From: Rhizophagus irregularis
Taxonomy: Eukaryota; Glomeromycota; Glomeromycetes; Glomerales; Glomeraceae
DNA length: 64,000 nucleotides
Direction: 5' to 3'
NCBI RefSeq assembly: GCF_026210795.1
Contig: NC_089438.1
Coordinates: forward strand, 3,617,501-3,681,500
A model generated the notes under the pieces. It ran no database searches and was not told the DNA's origin. It saw nothing but the letters and a program-made list of their open reading frames with translations. Of this stretch, positions 11,126 to 21,907 are shown in pieces. A program made the position numbers and the translations under genes. Position 1 is the stretch's first letter, and each line of letters opens with the position of its first letter.

Positions 11126-12712
11126 ATGTCATGTTCAAAAATATTATCAGGAGATTTACATGAATTAGTATATGAAATCATCAAAAATTTTCAGAATGAT
11201 TATTCAACCTTACATTCATGTGTTTTAGTAAATAGATTATGGTGTCGTTTAGCGATTCCATTACTATGGGAAAATCCATTTTCAATTACTACCGGAAATT
11301 ATAATTTTATTGAAGTTTACTTATATAATTTGGATGATTATTTAAAAACAAAAATAAATGATTATCAAATTATTAATTATTTATTACCTTCGAATACACT
11401 TTTCAATTATCCTAGTTTTATAAGATATTTGAACATATGTAATGTTACTTTTTCTATTGAGAAGTGGTTAGAAGCTAATGATAAAACTTCAAATTCAGCA
11501 ATAGATTTGGTACATAATATAATTTTAACATCAGTATCCGAATTTAAAAAATTAATTAATATGTCAATAGTCAAATTATTTATTGAAAATGAAGTAAATT
11601 TACATACTTTTAAAATTGAGATAAACAACAAACATTTTGATTATTTCATTTATAATGACATTTTAGAGATAATTTTACAAAATCCAAATTTCATTCATAA
11701 TATTAGAAATTTAAACCTTTCTGTTGTAAAGAATCATTGTAAAAGTATGTTACTAATTAAAAATCAAATATCACAAATAATTAATTTACATCAAAATCTT
11801 AAATTAATTTTATTTGGTTATAATAACTTAACTTTATATCAATCATTACTATTATCAAAAGAATTTAATTGTTCAAATACTTTAAATACAATCATTTTTT
11901 ATTATGTCAATTTTAATGGTATAAATAATTTAGTTAAAGCATTTGAAAATTTAAATGTTTTAGAATCTGTTCATATCATTTATTGTTCTTCTTTAGATGG
12001 TTTTATTCAACAAATTATTAACTTAACCAAACCATTTAAACTAAAATCTCTATTTATGAGTATGAATTTGCAAATTGATTATTTACAATCATTATTACAA
12101 AAATATGGGAATTATTTAGAAAATTTCAGATATGAGAGTTACAGATTTGGAGTTCAACAACAATACTTAGAATTAATTATAAAATATTGCAGAAATATCA
12201 AATTTCTCGGCTTAAATAGAATTGAAAGTCACGTTAATTATCTAATGTTTAGATTAATTGAAAATATTAAACAAAATCTTAATCATCTTTCAATTAATGT
12301 AGTGCATTATCAAGATGATTTAATATTACGAAATTTAGGACAAATACTCCCATCTAAACTTGAATCTTTAAGTTTGGTTCTTTACATGATTAAAACAAAT
12401 GATTTTGAAGTATTCCTAAAAAATTCTCAAGATACTTTCTTTAAGAAATTGTCAATTAATAATTTGGTGCAAGGATATAGTGATGATATTGATATTTTAC
12501 CTTATATAAAAAAATATATTATGAAGAAGAAAAGGGTCAAATATTTAGCTATTAAGAATACTTCATCTACTTTTAGTATTAGTAAAGGTAAAGATGTAGA
12601 TTTGTCTAATTTAAAAGATGAAGTGAATGAATTTAAGTTATATAATATTAAAGTTCTAAAATATGTTAATATATGTACTGATATTTATAGATTTGTAAAT
12701 GAAATTGATTAA
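11126..12712 (+). CDS. F-box protein, paralogue 2 of 4
   Basis: Single-exon gene of 528 residues, the longest of the four copies. The N-terminal F-box (residues about 8-50) is nearly identical to paralogue 1, with Leu to His at one position (GDLHELVYEIIKNF). The LRR-like body follows the same order of blocks (ENLNVLESVHIIYC, KYCRNIKFLGLNRI, YIKKYIMKKKRVKYLAIKNT) and ends IYRFVNEID. It carries an extra segment near residue 125 (DLVHNIILTS) that paralogue 1 lacks, and a longer Ser/Thr stretch near residue 485. The presumed role is SCF substrate receptor, by family. Reading frame, promoter and 3' flank are all retained, so it is likely expressed. Confidence 0.85.
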   Translation: MSCSKILSGDLHELVYEIIKNFQNDYSTLHSCVLVNRLWCRLAIPLLWENPFSITTGNYNFIEVYLYNLDDYLKTKINDYQIINYLLPSNTLFNYPSFIRYLNICNVTFSIEKWLEANDKTSNSAIDLVHNIILTSVSEFKKLINMSIVKLFIENEVNLHTFKIEINNKHFDYFIYNDILEIILQNPNFIHNIRNLNLSVVKNHCKSMLLIKNQISQIINLHQNLKLILFGYNNLTLYQSLLLSKEFNCSNTLNTIIFYYVNFNGINNLVKAFENLNVLESVHIIYCSSLDGFIQQIINLTKPFKLKSLFMSMNLQIDYLQSLLQKYGNYLENFRYESYRFGVQQQYLELIIKYCRNIKFLGLNRIESHVNYLMFRLIENIKQNLNHLSINVVHYQDDLILRNLGQILPSKLESLSLVLYMIKTNDFEVFLKNSQDTFFKKLSINNLVQGYSDDIDILPYIKKYIMKKKRVKYLAIKNTSSTFSISKGKDVDLSNLKDEVNEFKLYNIKVLKYVNICTDIYRFVNEID

Positions 12713-13791
12713 TTATTTAGTTATTTAAATTATCAGATAGAAATATTATTTTCAATTTTATAAATGGAAGTTGTTTTATAATAAATATTCATTTATTAAT
12801 AATTGATATTTTTAATAATGACAATTTATAAATTTTAAATCATTAATGTACTAGAAGAAATTAAAATTAACTTGAGCTTTGTATGTCTCAAATTACCAAC
12901 TAAACATTGTTTATTTTCTCTTCTAAAAGGTAACCATTTGTGCACTTCCCATTTATCATGTAAATGATATTTTCTTCCCTTAAATTTTCTAACCAGCAAT
13001 TAGTTAACCTTAGCTAAATTTCTTATATATGTGTTGTGCGTCAAATGCCGATTTGCGTCAGATGAGCTGTCGCACTTCAGATGTCTATCGGCGCTTGACA
13101 GTTGACGCCGCGTCAGTTAATAATTGGCAATTGAAGTGTGTTAGCTGTCTTTTACATTTTTTATTTTTTTTACACTCGCCAATTTTTTTACATTATCATT
13201 TAGTTTTTTAATTTTCATAAATATACGTTAATTAAATTATTAAATATTCCTTAAGATTTTATATTTAAGAATCCTTTGGGATCTATAATTTTATAATTTC
13301 CTTGAAGATATTTAAATGAGTTACAAGGATTTTTTAAGGAATTTACAAAATTATGGATCCTTAAGGATTCTACACAAATTGAGAGAATTCTTATAGATAC
13401 CAATGCCAAATATTTTACTGATGAATGAAAAGGTTTAGTTAAAAAAATTTGTCAAAGTTTTAGCAATTCACCTTCATCTTAAGCCATACTCATCTTTCAG
13501 TATGGGTTAATATTCGTCTTCAGCAACGAGTTTTGTCCTTGGATATATATCTATACTAGTTTCTTATTTGACTTCAAGTTCAGTAGCATCGTTACATTCA
13601 TCTTCTGAATAATTGTCTTTGCTTTTTCTCATTGTAATTTATACACATATTGAGATGGTTGGAAGTTCGCGTATGTGCTTAAGTAAGAAATAATGAAATA
13701 TTTAATCAACAAAACGTGTGATTTAAATTGGCAAAGAATTTAAATTAGAAATTGGGATCAGGGATTGTAACTGGAGTTACAATCATAGTAA
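12713..13791. other. 3' flank of F-box gene 2 and noncoding spacer
   Basis: The first 300 bp align with the 3' flank of F-box gene 4 (ACCATTTGTGCACTTCC, AACCAGCAATTAG, GCTAAATTTCTT), so the duplicated genomic unit reaches at least 300 bp past the stop codon. The remainder contains no supportable gene; a short G+C-richer patch lies at 13030-13140. Confidence 0.5.
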
Positions 13792-13800
13792 TAACAAAAC

Positions 13801-14806
13801 GGTTACAGTACGATTTCCTGAATGCCTTTTTCCTGAATATATCTTTTCCCGAAGTCATTTGCCTGAATGCCATTTCCTGAAGTCTAATTTCCCGAATCCT
13901 AAATCCCAATATCCTGAATCCCAATATCCCGAATTCAAATATCCTTGATTCTAATATTCCGAATTCTAATATTCTGAATGGACAATTTCTTGAATTATAT
14001 AATAAATTGTATATTTTCTCATATGATTTATAAATAAACTATATAATAAATTTAAAAAATAAGAACTATTGATAAAGACTGATTTCTACCATTTTATATA
14101 AAACAATTGAATATGAATTTTATTTGTCATAATTATGTAATTTGGGGAGTGGCTATTTCAAGCATCCCTTGCCTGTACAAGTATTACGATCAATTGAAGT
14201 AAATATGAAGTAAACAATTAGGAAATATTGCATTTTTAGCTAATAAAATTTTTCTCGGACCCATTGAGTTGATAATATTTTCTTAAACATCAAGTAAATA
14301 TAATTAATTTACATTTTAGGAGAAAAAGATTTGGTACAGGTACAAATTTTAAACAGATACTTTGACTGAATAATAAAATCTGCTCGCTTTTGCATTATTT
14401 ATTTTGAGTATTTGTTTTAATACAAGTTAGTTTATTACATATTATATTTATATACATTATATATAATTTATTGATTAGTATACTAAATAAAATAAAGGTT
14501 GAGTCTATGAAATTAATAATTCTAATTTAATGATGTAAAATTATACAAAATAATATTAAATTCAGTAAAATGTCCATTCAGAATATCAAGGTTCATGATA
14601 TTGGAATTTGGGATAAAATAATTCAGGATAAAGAATTCGGGAAATTGGATGTTTCATATAATTCCAGAAATTGAGATTCAGGAAATTGGCATTCAGTAAA
14701 ATAAAATTTCAGGAAATGATCAATTTCTGGAAATAGGCATTCAGAAAATTGGATTCGGGAAAAGGTATATTCAGGAAATTGGTATTCAGAAAATGGTCCG
14801 ACAAGG
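13801..14806. mobile_element. Fold-back (modular inverted-repeat) transposable element
   Basis: About 1 kb bounded by the 9-bp direct repeat TAACAAAAC (13792-13800 and 14807-14815). The left arm (about 13810-13990) is an array of degenerate 10-15 bp units of the type CCTGAATNCCAATTT. The right arm (about 14568-14800) carries the same units in reverse complement. The inner edges also pair: ATTCTGAATGGACAATTT at about 13970 against AAATGTCCATTCAGAAT at about 14566. The middle is AT-rich without an open frame. A 9-bp duplication and long modular inverted repeats suggest a non-autonomous Mutator-like or fold-back element; the class assignment is inference. Confidence 0.65.
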
Positions 14807-14815
14807 TAACAAAAC

Positions 14816-15533
14816 ATTTTGTAGAACTCCGCCATTTTAAAAAGTTTTATATAACTTTATTATAAATAAAATCATTTCGAAAATTTGGAATTAAATCCAA
14901 AATAGAAATAGATGAGCACAAAATTTAGGCTCATTTTTATTGTATACAAAAAAATCAAACGATCAGTCCTGGTCCGGACCAGTTAGACCGAAGACCGTGA
15001 AGATCGGTTTCAAGACCAATGCAGGAGTGCAGGACCGGTCTTTGTTGAGACCAATCCAACCCTATAATTAAATTACTTATAATACAAAAGAAATAAATCA
15101 TACAGATAACTAATTACTAATGCTTTAAATAGTATTGGATATTTTATTTATTAATACATCATTTTTTAATTTCTCTTAAATAAAAAATTAAGTTATTATT
15201 TTTTTTTCCATTGTCATCTAAAAGATTCAAATAATAAACATACAGTATATGTTTTTAGTTTTATCATAAAAAGAATTTTTATTAAATATTGAAATTTTAA
15301 TTTGTCAGTTATAATTATACGATAATGCGATAAGTATTTAGTGTTATCTTTGTAATTTGCTATTTAAAAGAAAACGATATTTTTCAAATATATTAAATAA
15401 AAAAAAAATGATGTTTTATAAAAAATGTAATAAATTTTATTTATTTACTTAACATAATCGCAAACAAAATTTTTCTTAACATATGACATACTATCTTAAT
15501 TTGAATATCATTACCTTATCTGAAGAGGCCGTC
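14816..15533. other. Noncoding spacer with a short G+C-rich repeat
   Basis: No gene. A patch at about 14965-15060 repeats GGACCGGTC/GACCGG-type words on both strands (CCTGGTCCGGACCAG is a near-perfect palindrome), probably a fragment of a dispersed repeat. The rest is AT-rich 3' flank of the kinase locus. Confidence 0.4.
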
Positions 15534-17064
15534 TCACAAAAATCTAAATTTAAAGATATAAATCAATAATATTTTACTTAAAAAGTGCATATTATAATTA
15601 TATAATATTACCTCTTAAAATCTAAATCAGCTAATTGAGAATCATGATAGGTTGCTAAATAAAAAAAATAATAGGTTAATTATCAATAAATTTATAATAA
15701 ACTTTAAATCAATAGTACCTTCATTAATTTTGTCCTCTTGAAGATATGAACTAATAATAGAGGAATTAATGGGTTTTGATAGGTTATTAAAAGTGAGTTC
15801 TCGGCTGGTATATATAGCATCAGGATCTTTTTCGTAAAAGGTTGAAATATTTGGTATTTCTATATCAGCCTCTTCAAGTATGGCTTTAATTTCTTTTCCA
15901 TTATAACTAAAATTTTCTCCAAAGATAATAGATCTATGCCAGAGTTCCATTATATCGAATAATTCATCAGCTGTTGGTCTTTTAATTGAATTAGCATTTG
16001 TACATCTATATGCTAATTTCTTATAAACCTCAGGTGTTCCTTTCCCAAATTCAGGTCTGAGTCCATCACATATAGCTAATGCTAAGTGTAAGTCATGTTT
16101 TCTATTGTAAAATGGTGGTTTTCCAAATGATAACTCGATCATAATTATACCAAAACTATAAATATCAGATGACGAAGTGTATGGCTCTTTGTTTAAAACT
16201 TCTGGGGCAATATATGGCAATACACCATACACTTTATTATCTGATTTTTGTTCATTTGCTGGCACAGATAATCCAAAATCTGAAATATATGATAATCTAT
16301 CTTTTAGCAATATATTTCCACTATGTAGATCTTTATGAAAATATCCCAATTTATGCATATTGCTAAGATCAACAACCAAATCATATAACAACAAAATTTT
16401 ATCTTTCCATAAAATACTATTAAATTTATATGAGAGAGCATTTCTCAAATTTCCATTATTTGCAAATTCTAAAATCATTGCAAATTCATTAGTCGTTGGA
16501 TCTCTGGTTATTCCATAAAAATCTAAATAATTAAAGCTTTCTAAATAAAAATTCCAATATATTTCAAGCTGTTATTTAATATAAGAATTAAATAAAAATA
16601 ATTAATTGTCATTAGATATTGAAATATATATAGTATATGTACATATATATACAGCATGTATATAAATACCTCATTTAAATATTTAGATGATATATTCTGT
16701 GATCCATTTAACTTTTTCAAAGCAACTTTTGTAGGCTTAGATTCTAATTTTTTCCAGCTCCCATCATTTAGTTTTTCATATTTTGATTTACCATCAATCC
16801 ATATTGCAGAATATACTTTGGCAAATCCACCCTTGCCAATTTGGTCTATATCTGTAAATCTATTAAATGATACCCACTCAAGAAACTTAGAATTTGAACT
16901 TTGTCTTGCATTATAAATTGAACCTTTAATAAATTTATCAATGCTTAAATTTCCACTAGTCCATCCTTCTATCATACAGTATGGGTCACATTCTTTGCAC
17001 CATAATTTTTCAATAAATAGTTTATGACAATAAGAACATATCTTATTATCAGCCTGATTATTTT
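15534..17064 (-). other. Kinase module 3 (catalytic motifs complete)
   Basis: Glycine loop GKGGFAKVY, lysine strand VALKKL, catalytic loop HKDLHSGN, magnesium motif DFG, APE motif (YIAPEVLNKEPYT), and the C-lobe Arg (KRPTADEL) are all present. It is the only module of the three predicted to be active. Its Cys-rich head is CSYCHKLFIEKLWCKEC. The last two small exons (43 and 10 nt) give a tail with YHDSQLADLDFKRFL and the stop. Confidence 0.75.
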
Positions 17065-19855
17065 CTGATATATGACAAAAGTAACAAAGAAATATTAATA
17101 TTAATATAAATTAAATAAATAAAATATGATATAATACCTTTATTATTTGTTCCTTTAAGATATGAAATAACAATAGATGAATTAACAGGTTTTGGCAAAT
17201 TGCTAAATGTAAATACTTGACTAGTATATTTAGCATCTGGATTCTTTTCATATAAAGTTGAAATATTTGGTATTTCTTTATCAGCATTCTCAAACATAAC
17301 TTCGATTTCTTTTCCTATATATCCTAAAACTTTACCATTAAGAATATCATTCCAAAAGTCTAAAATTTGATATAATTCATCAGTTTTTGGTCTTTCAATT
17401 GAATTAGCATTCATACATTTATATGCTAATTCCTTATAAATTTCTGGAGTTCCTTTTTCAAATTCTGGTCTAAGTCCAATACATATATCTGTTGCTAAAT
17501 TTGAGTCATGACTTCTATTATAATATGGCGGCTTTCCAGATGATAATTCAGTCATAACTATACCAAAACTATAAATATCAGAAAAAAATGTATATGGATC
17601 TCCATTTAAAACTTCTGGAGCGATATATGGTAAAAGACCTAATTTTTGTTCATTTGCCTGCTCAAACAATTCAAAATTTAAAATCCAAGAATAATCACCA
17701 CAATGGAGAACTTTACAAAAATAGTTTAGTTCATGTAAATATTTAAGATAAAATGCCAAATTCTGCAATAAACAAATTTTATCCTTCCATAAAATGTTCT
17801 TAAAATCATTTGTAAGAACATTTCTCAAACTTTTTAAATTTGTCAATTCTATTACTATCATAATTTCTTTAGTTTTTGGATTTTTAGTAATTCCATAAAA
17901 TTTAAATGTAGTATTCACTTTATACTTTTTACTTAAATTCCAGTAAAATTTAAGCTAAAATCATAAAAAGTGTTATAAGAGCTGAAGTAACCAAAATTGA
18001 AAAGTACATATAAATTTAATGAAACATACCTCATTTAAACATTTAGGTGACATATTCTGTGATTCATCTAAACTTTTCAAAATAATTTCCATAGATTTAA
18101 ATTCATATTTTTTCCAACTTTCATTATTAAATTCTGATTTACCATCTATCCATGTTGCAGTATACACTTTTGCTAATTCGTCTTCACAAATTTGTTTTAT
18201 ACCTGTAAATCTATCAAATACTATCCATTCAAGAAAGCAATAATTATAATTTCTTGCGTTGTACATTGTATCTTTTATAAACTTATCAATATCAGGAATT
18301 CCACTGGTCCATCCACCAATCATATAATGAGGATCGCATTCATTACACCATAATTCTTCAGTAATTGATTTATTACAATAAGAACAATTTTCATACTTGT
18401 CTGATATACCTTTACAGCGTGATATAACAAAAAATATTAATTATCATTTTAACTATAAGATTAACATTCAATTTTTAACTAACCTTCATTGTTCATATTT
18501 TCTTCAAAATAGGAATTAGTAATAGATGAATTACTAGGATTTGGTAATTTGCTAAATGAAAATTCTTGACTAATATATATATTAGAATGATTCTTTCCAT
18601 ATGTAGATGGAATCTCTCGTAGTTCTTTATTATCTTCTTCAAATATAGCTTCAACTTTACTTCCTTTATAACTAAACATTTCACCATTAATAGAATGATA
18701 CCAAAATATTAAAATTTTACTTAATTCATCTGCTTTTGGTCTTTGTTTAGGATTAGAATTCATACATCTATAAGCTAGATTCTTATAAATTTCAGGAGTT
18801 CCTTTTTCAAATTCTGGTCTGAGTCCATTACATATATCTAATGCCAAATTCGAATCGTATTCTCTATCATAAAAAGGTGGTTTTCCAGATGATAATTCGG
18901 ACATAATTATACCAAAACTATAAATATCTGAAAATAGTGTGTATGGTTTTCCATTTAAAACTTCAGGAGCAATATATGGTAATACACCATATATTTTATT
19001 ATCAGATTTTTGTTTATTTGCTGGTCCATTTAATTCAAAATCCGAAATATAAGTATTAAAACATTTAAAATAATCATCATAACGGAATAAAATATTTCCA
19101 CTATGAAGATTTTTGTGGGAATATCCTAATTTGTGTAAGTTATTAAGCCCCAAAATTAAATGACCTAAAATTCTAATTTTATCATCCCAAAGAATCATAA
19201 ATTCATTTAAAAAAATACTTTTCAGATTTCCTCCACTTGCAAATTCAATAATCATCATAAATTCTTTAGTTACTGGATCTTTAGTCATTCCATAAAATCC
19301 CAAAGAAAAATTTTCTTTTAAATAAACATTCCAATGTATTTTAAGCTATAAAAATTTTTAAGTAAAATTGACGAAAAATAATTTAAATTTTAAAATAAAA
19401 AAAAATAATAAACATACCTCATTTAAATATTCAATTGACAATTCATGTGAACCATTCAATCTTTTCAAAGCAACTTTAATTGGCTTAGGATCTAATTTTT
19501 TCCAATTTCCATATTCATATTTGTAATCTGCCTTACCATCTATCCATGTTGCAGAATAAACTTTGGAAAATCCGCCTTCGCCAATTTGTTCTACATTTAT
19601 AAACCTATCAAATGGTACCCATTCAAGCCATGTTCCATATTTTCTTGAGTACATCGTATCTTTAATGAATTTATCAATATCAAGATTTTCGCTTGTCCAT
19701 CCTTCAATTATTTTGTATGGGTCACATTTTTTACACCATAATTCTTCAATAAAAGGTTGATTACAGCAAGAACAATATTTATGGCTGGAGTCTATGTCTG
19801 AGACACTTAATTTTGACTCTATTGAAACCTGAGTTTTATTATTTAATATGCTCAT
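15534..19855 (-). CDS. Protein with three tandem TKL-like kinase modules (one gene model)
   Basis: Proposed exons, in transcript order: 19418-19855, 18484-19345, 18030-18409, 17138-17954, 16670-17064, 15719-16568, 15612-15654 and 15534-15543. All have GT-AG borders and join without a stop into 1264 residues. Each module has a Cys-rich head (such as CSCCNQPFIEELWCKKC), the GWTSGN/DIDKFIK motif, a kinase domain and a tail ending NEG or NKG. The gaps between modules are 74 and 73 bp, too short for a terminator plus promoter, and the heads of modules 2 and 3 have no start codon of their own before the Cys motif. Both inter-module introns are phase 1 and in frame. Module 3 keeps all catalytic motifs; modules 1 and 2 do not. 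The role is presumably signalling; the substrate is unknown. A conventional annotation might split this into three genes. Confidence 0.7.
17138..18409 (-). other. Kinase module 2 (degenerate pseudokinase)
   Basis: The glycine loop is lost (ICEDELAKVY), and the lysine strand is altered but keeps the Lys (IILKSL). The catalytic loop is replaced by CKVLHCGD, the DFG position reads NFE, and the activation segment is shortened. The C-lobe is nevertheless intact and open (YIAPEVLNGDPYT, SDIYSFGIVMTEL, ERPKTDEL). Loss is confined to catalytic motifs while the frame stays open over two exons. This suggests selection for a non-catalytic role, or a recent loss. Confidence 0.75.
18484..19855 (-). other. 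Kinase module 1 (probable pseudokinase)
   Basis: The glycine loop (GEGGFSKVY) and the lysine strand (VALKRL) are intact. The catalytic loop reads HKNLHSGN, with Asn in place of the proton-accepting Asp of HRD, and the magnesium motif reads DFE in place of DFG. ATP may still bind, but phosphotransfer should be weak or absent. The C-lobe (YIAPEVLNGKPYT, SDIYSFGIIMSEL, RPKADEL) is well preserved, which fits a scaffold or allosteric partner better than a decaying gene. Confidence 0.75.
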
Positions 19856-19859
19856 TTTT

Positions 19860-20205
19860 TTTAAATGGATTTATTTTTACGGGTAATCGGGTAGTGAAAC
19901 AAAAAAGGTTACCAGAATTTAAAAAAATGATCATCGTGATTTACACGCCATTTAGGGCTGAATTTTGTACTCTGCTGTACAAATCAAATTCGGTTATGCT
20001 AATTTTCGCCCGGTTCCCATTGGATCCGACGTAGAATTAGCTCGGAATTCTTAATAATAACGGCAGAAGACACGCTTTATTGATTTATATAAAATTTTAA
20101 TTTTTTTCTAGTTGCATAAACAAAGGTAGTAAAGGTAAAATAAAAATCTAGTGATCTGCACAATACATTTTTACCGGATGCAGTTATTTAATAAAACTGC
20201 GCCTA
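19860..20205. other. Spacer between the kinase locus (minus) and F-box gene 3 (plus)
   Basis: A divergent intergenic region, about 480 bp from start codon to start codon. No gene. It contains a GGGTAATCGGGTA motif near 19880, and from about 20151 the extended upstream homology to F-box gene 2 (TGATCTGCACA, ACTGCGCCTAA). Confidence 0.45.
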
Positions 20206-20221
20206 ATTATTAAAAAATGTT

Positions 20222-20338
20222 ACACAATTAATTGGCATTAATTGTGCGACGATATCACTAAAAATGGAATATAAATTTACTCCTTTTGACCTTACAATAA
20301 AATGACACACCACTATTTTTCGTCCTTTCATTTACAAT
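20222..20338 (+). promoter_or_regulatory. Conserved upstream block of F-box gene 3
   Basis: It has ATTAATTGTGCGACGATATC, AATGGAATATAAATTTA with the TATA box at 20270 (69 bp before the ATG), TTACAATAAAATGACACACCAC, and a shorter pyrimidine leader ending TTTCATTTACAAT. This is the most diverged of the four leaders. Confidence 0.6.
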
Positions 20339-21895
20339 ATGTCATGTTCAAAAATATTTTTAGGAGATTTACCTGAATTAGTATATGGAATCATCAAAAA
20401 TTTTCAGAATGATTATTCAACCTTACACTCATGTGTTTTAGTTAATAGATTATGGTGTCGTTTGGCAATTCCATTATTATGGGAAAATCCATTTTTAACT
20501 CCTACCGGAAATTATAATTTTATTGAAGTTTACTTGTATAATTTGAATGATTGTTTAAAAACTAAAATAAATGATTATCAAATTATTGATCATTTATTAC
20601 CTTCGAATACACTTTTCAATTATCCTAGTTTTATAAGATATTTGGACGTATTTAAAATTACTCATTATATTGAAATGTGGTTAGAAACTAATGATAAAAC
20701 TTCAAATTTAGTTTTTCAATCAGTATATGAATTTAAAGAATTAATTAGTATGTCATTAATTAAATTATTTATTGATAATGAAATAAATTTACATACTCTT
20801 AAAATTACTATTAGTACTTATTTTATTGCATATATTAATAATATTCTTGAGATAATTTTGAAAAATCCAAACTTAATTAACAATATTAAGAATTTTGAAT
20901 TTTCTATTTTAACTTCTAATACGCTAATTGAATATCGTATATCACAAATAATTAATTCACATCAAAATCTTAAAAGAATTTTATTAGGTCATGATAGTTT
21001 ATCTTTATATCAATCATTATTATTATCAAAAGAATCTAATTGTTCAAATACCTTAAGCACAATCATTTTCTATTATGTCAATTTTAATGATAGAATTAAT
21101 AATTTAGTTAAAGTAATTGAAAATTTAAATGTTTTAGAATCTGTTCATATCATTTATTGTTTTTCTTTAGATAGTTTTATTCAACAAATTATTAACTTAA
21201 GCAAACCATTTAAACTAAAATCTTTATTTATAACCGGGAATTTTCAAATTGATTTATTACAATCATTATTACAAAAATATGGGAATTATTTAGAAAATTT
21301 TGGATACGGGGATTATTTAGAAGATATCTGTTATGAATTTGATCGGTCATTAACACAACAATCATTAGAATTAACTATAAAATATTGCAGAAATATCAAA
21401 TTTCTTGATTTATATAGAATTGGAAGCCAAATTACTTCTCAAGTGTTCGGTTTAATTGAAAATATCAAACAAAATCTTAATCATCTTTCAATCAATGTAG
21501 GGAATGGTAATAACGAGTTAATATTACAAAATTTAGGACAAATACTTCCTTCTAGGCTTGAATATTTAAGTTTGGTTCTTCACATTAAAACAAGTGATTT
21601 TGAAGTATTCTTAAAAAATTCTCAAAATACTTTGGTTGAGAAATTGGTAATTAATAATATGGTGGAAGGATTAATAAATATTTTACCTTATATAAAAGAA
21701 CATATTATGAAGAAGAAAAGAGTCAAATATTTGGCTATTAAGACTACTTTATCCATTATTGATTTTAATAGGAACGATGAAGATTTGTTTGATTCGAAAG
21801 AACAAGTGAAGGAATTTAAGTTACATAATATTAAAGTTCTAAAATATGCTAATTTATCTACTGGTATTTACAGATTTGTAAATGAAATTGATTAA
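20339..21895 (+). CDS. F-box protein, paralogue 3 of 4
   Basis: Single-exon gene of 518 residues, the most diverged copy. The F-box (GDLPELVYGIIKNF, LHSCVLVNRLWCRLAIPLLW) is kept almost unchanged, whereas the body differs from the others by many substitutions and by an insertion near residue 325 (GDYLEDICYEFDRS). Shared blocks include KSLFITGNFQIDLLQSLL, KYCRNIKFLDLYRI and the end IYRFVNEID. Conservation of the F-box against a variable LRR-like body is the pattern expected for substrate receptors that diversify in what they recognise. The stop is followed after about a dozen bases by an inserted repeat element that separates the gene from its ancestral 3' flank. Confidence 0.85.
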   Translation: MSCSKIFLGDLPELVYGIIKNFQNDYSTLHSCVLVNRLWCRLAIPLLWENPFLTPTGNYNFIEVYLYNLNDCLKTKINDYQIIDHLLPSNTLFNYPSFIRYLDVFKITHYIEMWLETNDKTSNLVFQSVYEFKELISMSLIKLFIDNEINLHTLKITISTYFIAYINNILEIILKNPNLINNIKNFEFSILTSNTLIEYRISQIINSHQNLKRILLGHDSLSLYQSLLLSKESNCSNTLSTIIFYYVNFNDRINNLVKVIENLNVLESVHIIYCFSLDSFIQQIINLSKPFKLKSLFITGNFQIDLLQSLLQKYGNYLENFGYGDYLEDICYEFDRSLTQQSLELTIKYCRNIKFLDLYRIGSQITSQVFGLIENIKQNLNHLSINVGNGNNELILQNLGQILPSRLEYLSLVLHIKTSDFEVFLKNSQNTLVEKLVINNMVEGLINILPYIKEHIMKKKRVKYLAIKTTLSIIDFNRNDEDLFDSKEQVKEFKLHNIKVLKYANLSTGIYRFVNEID

Positions 21896-21907
21896 TTATT
21901 TAGTTAT

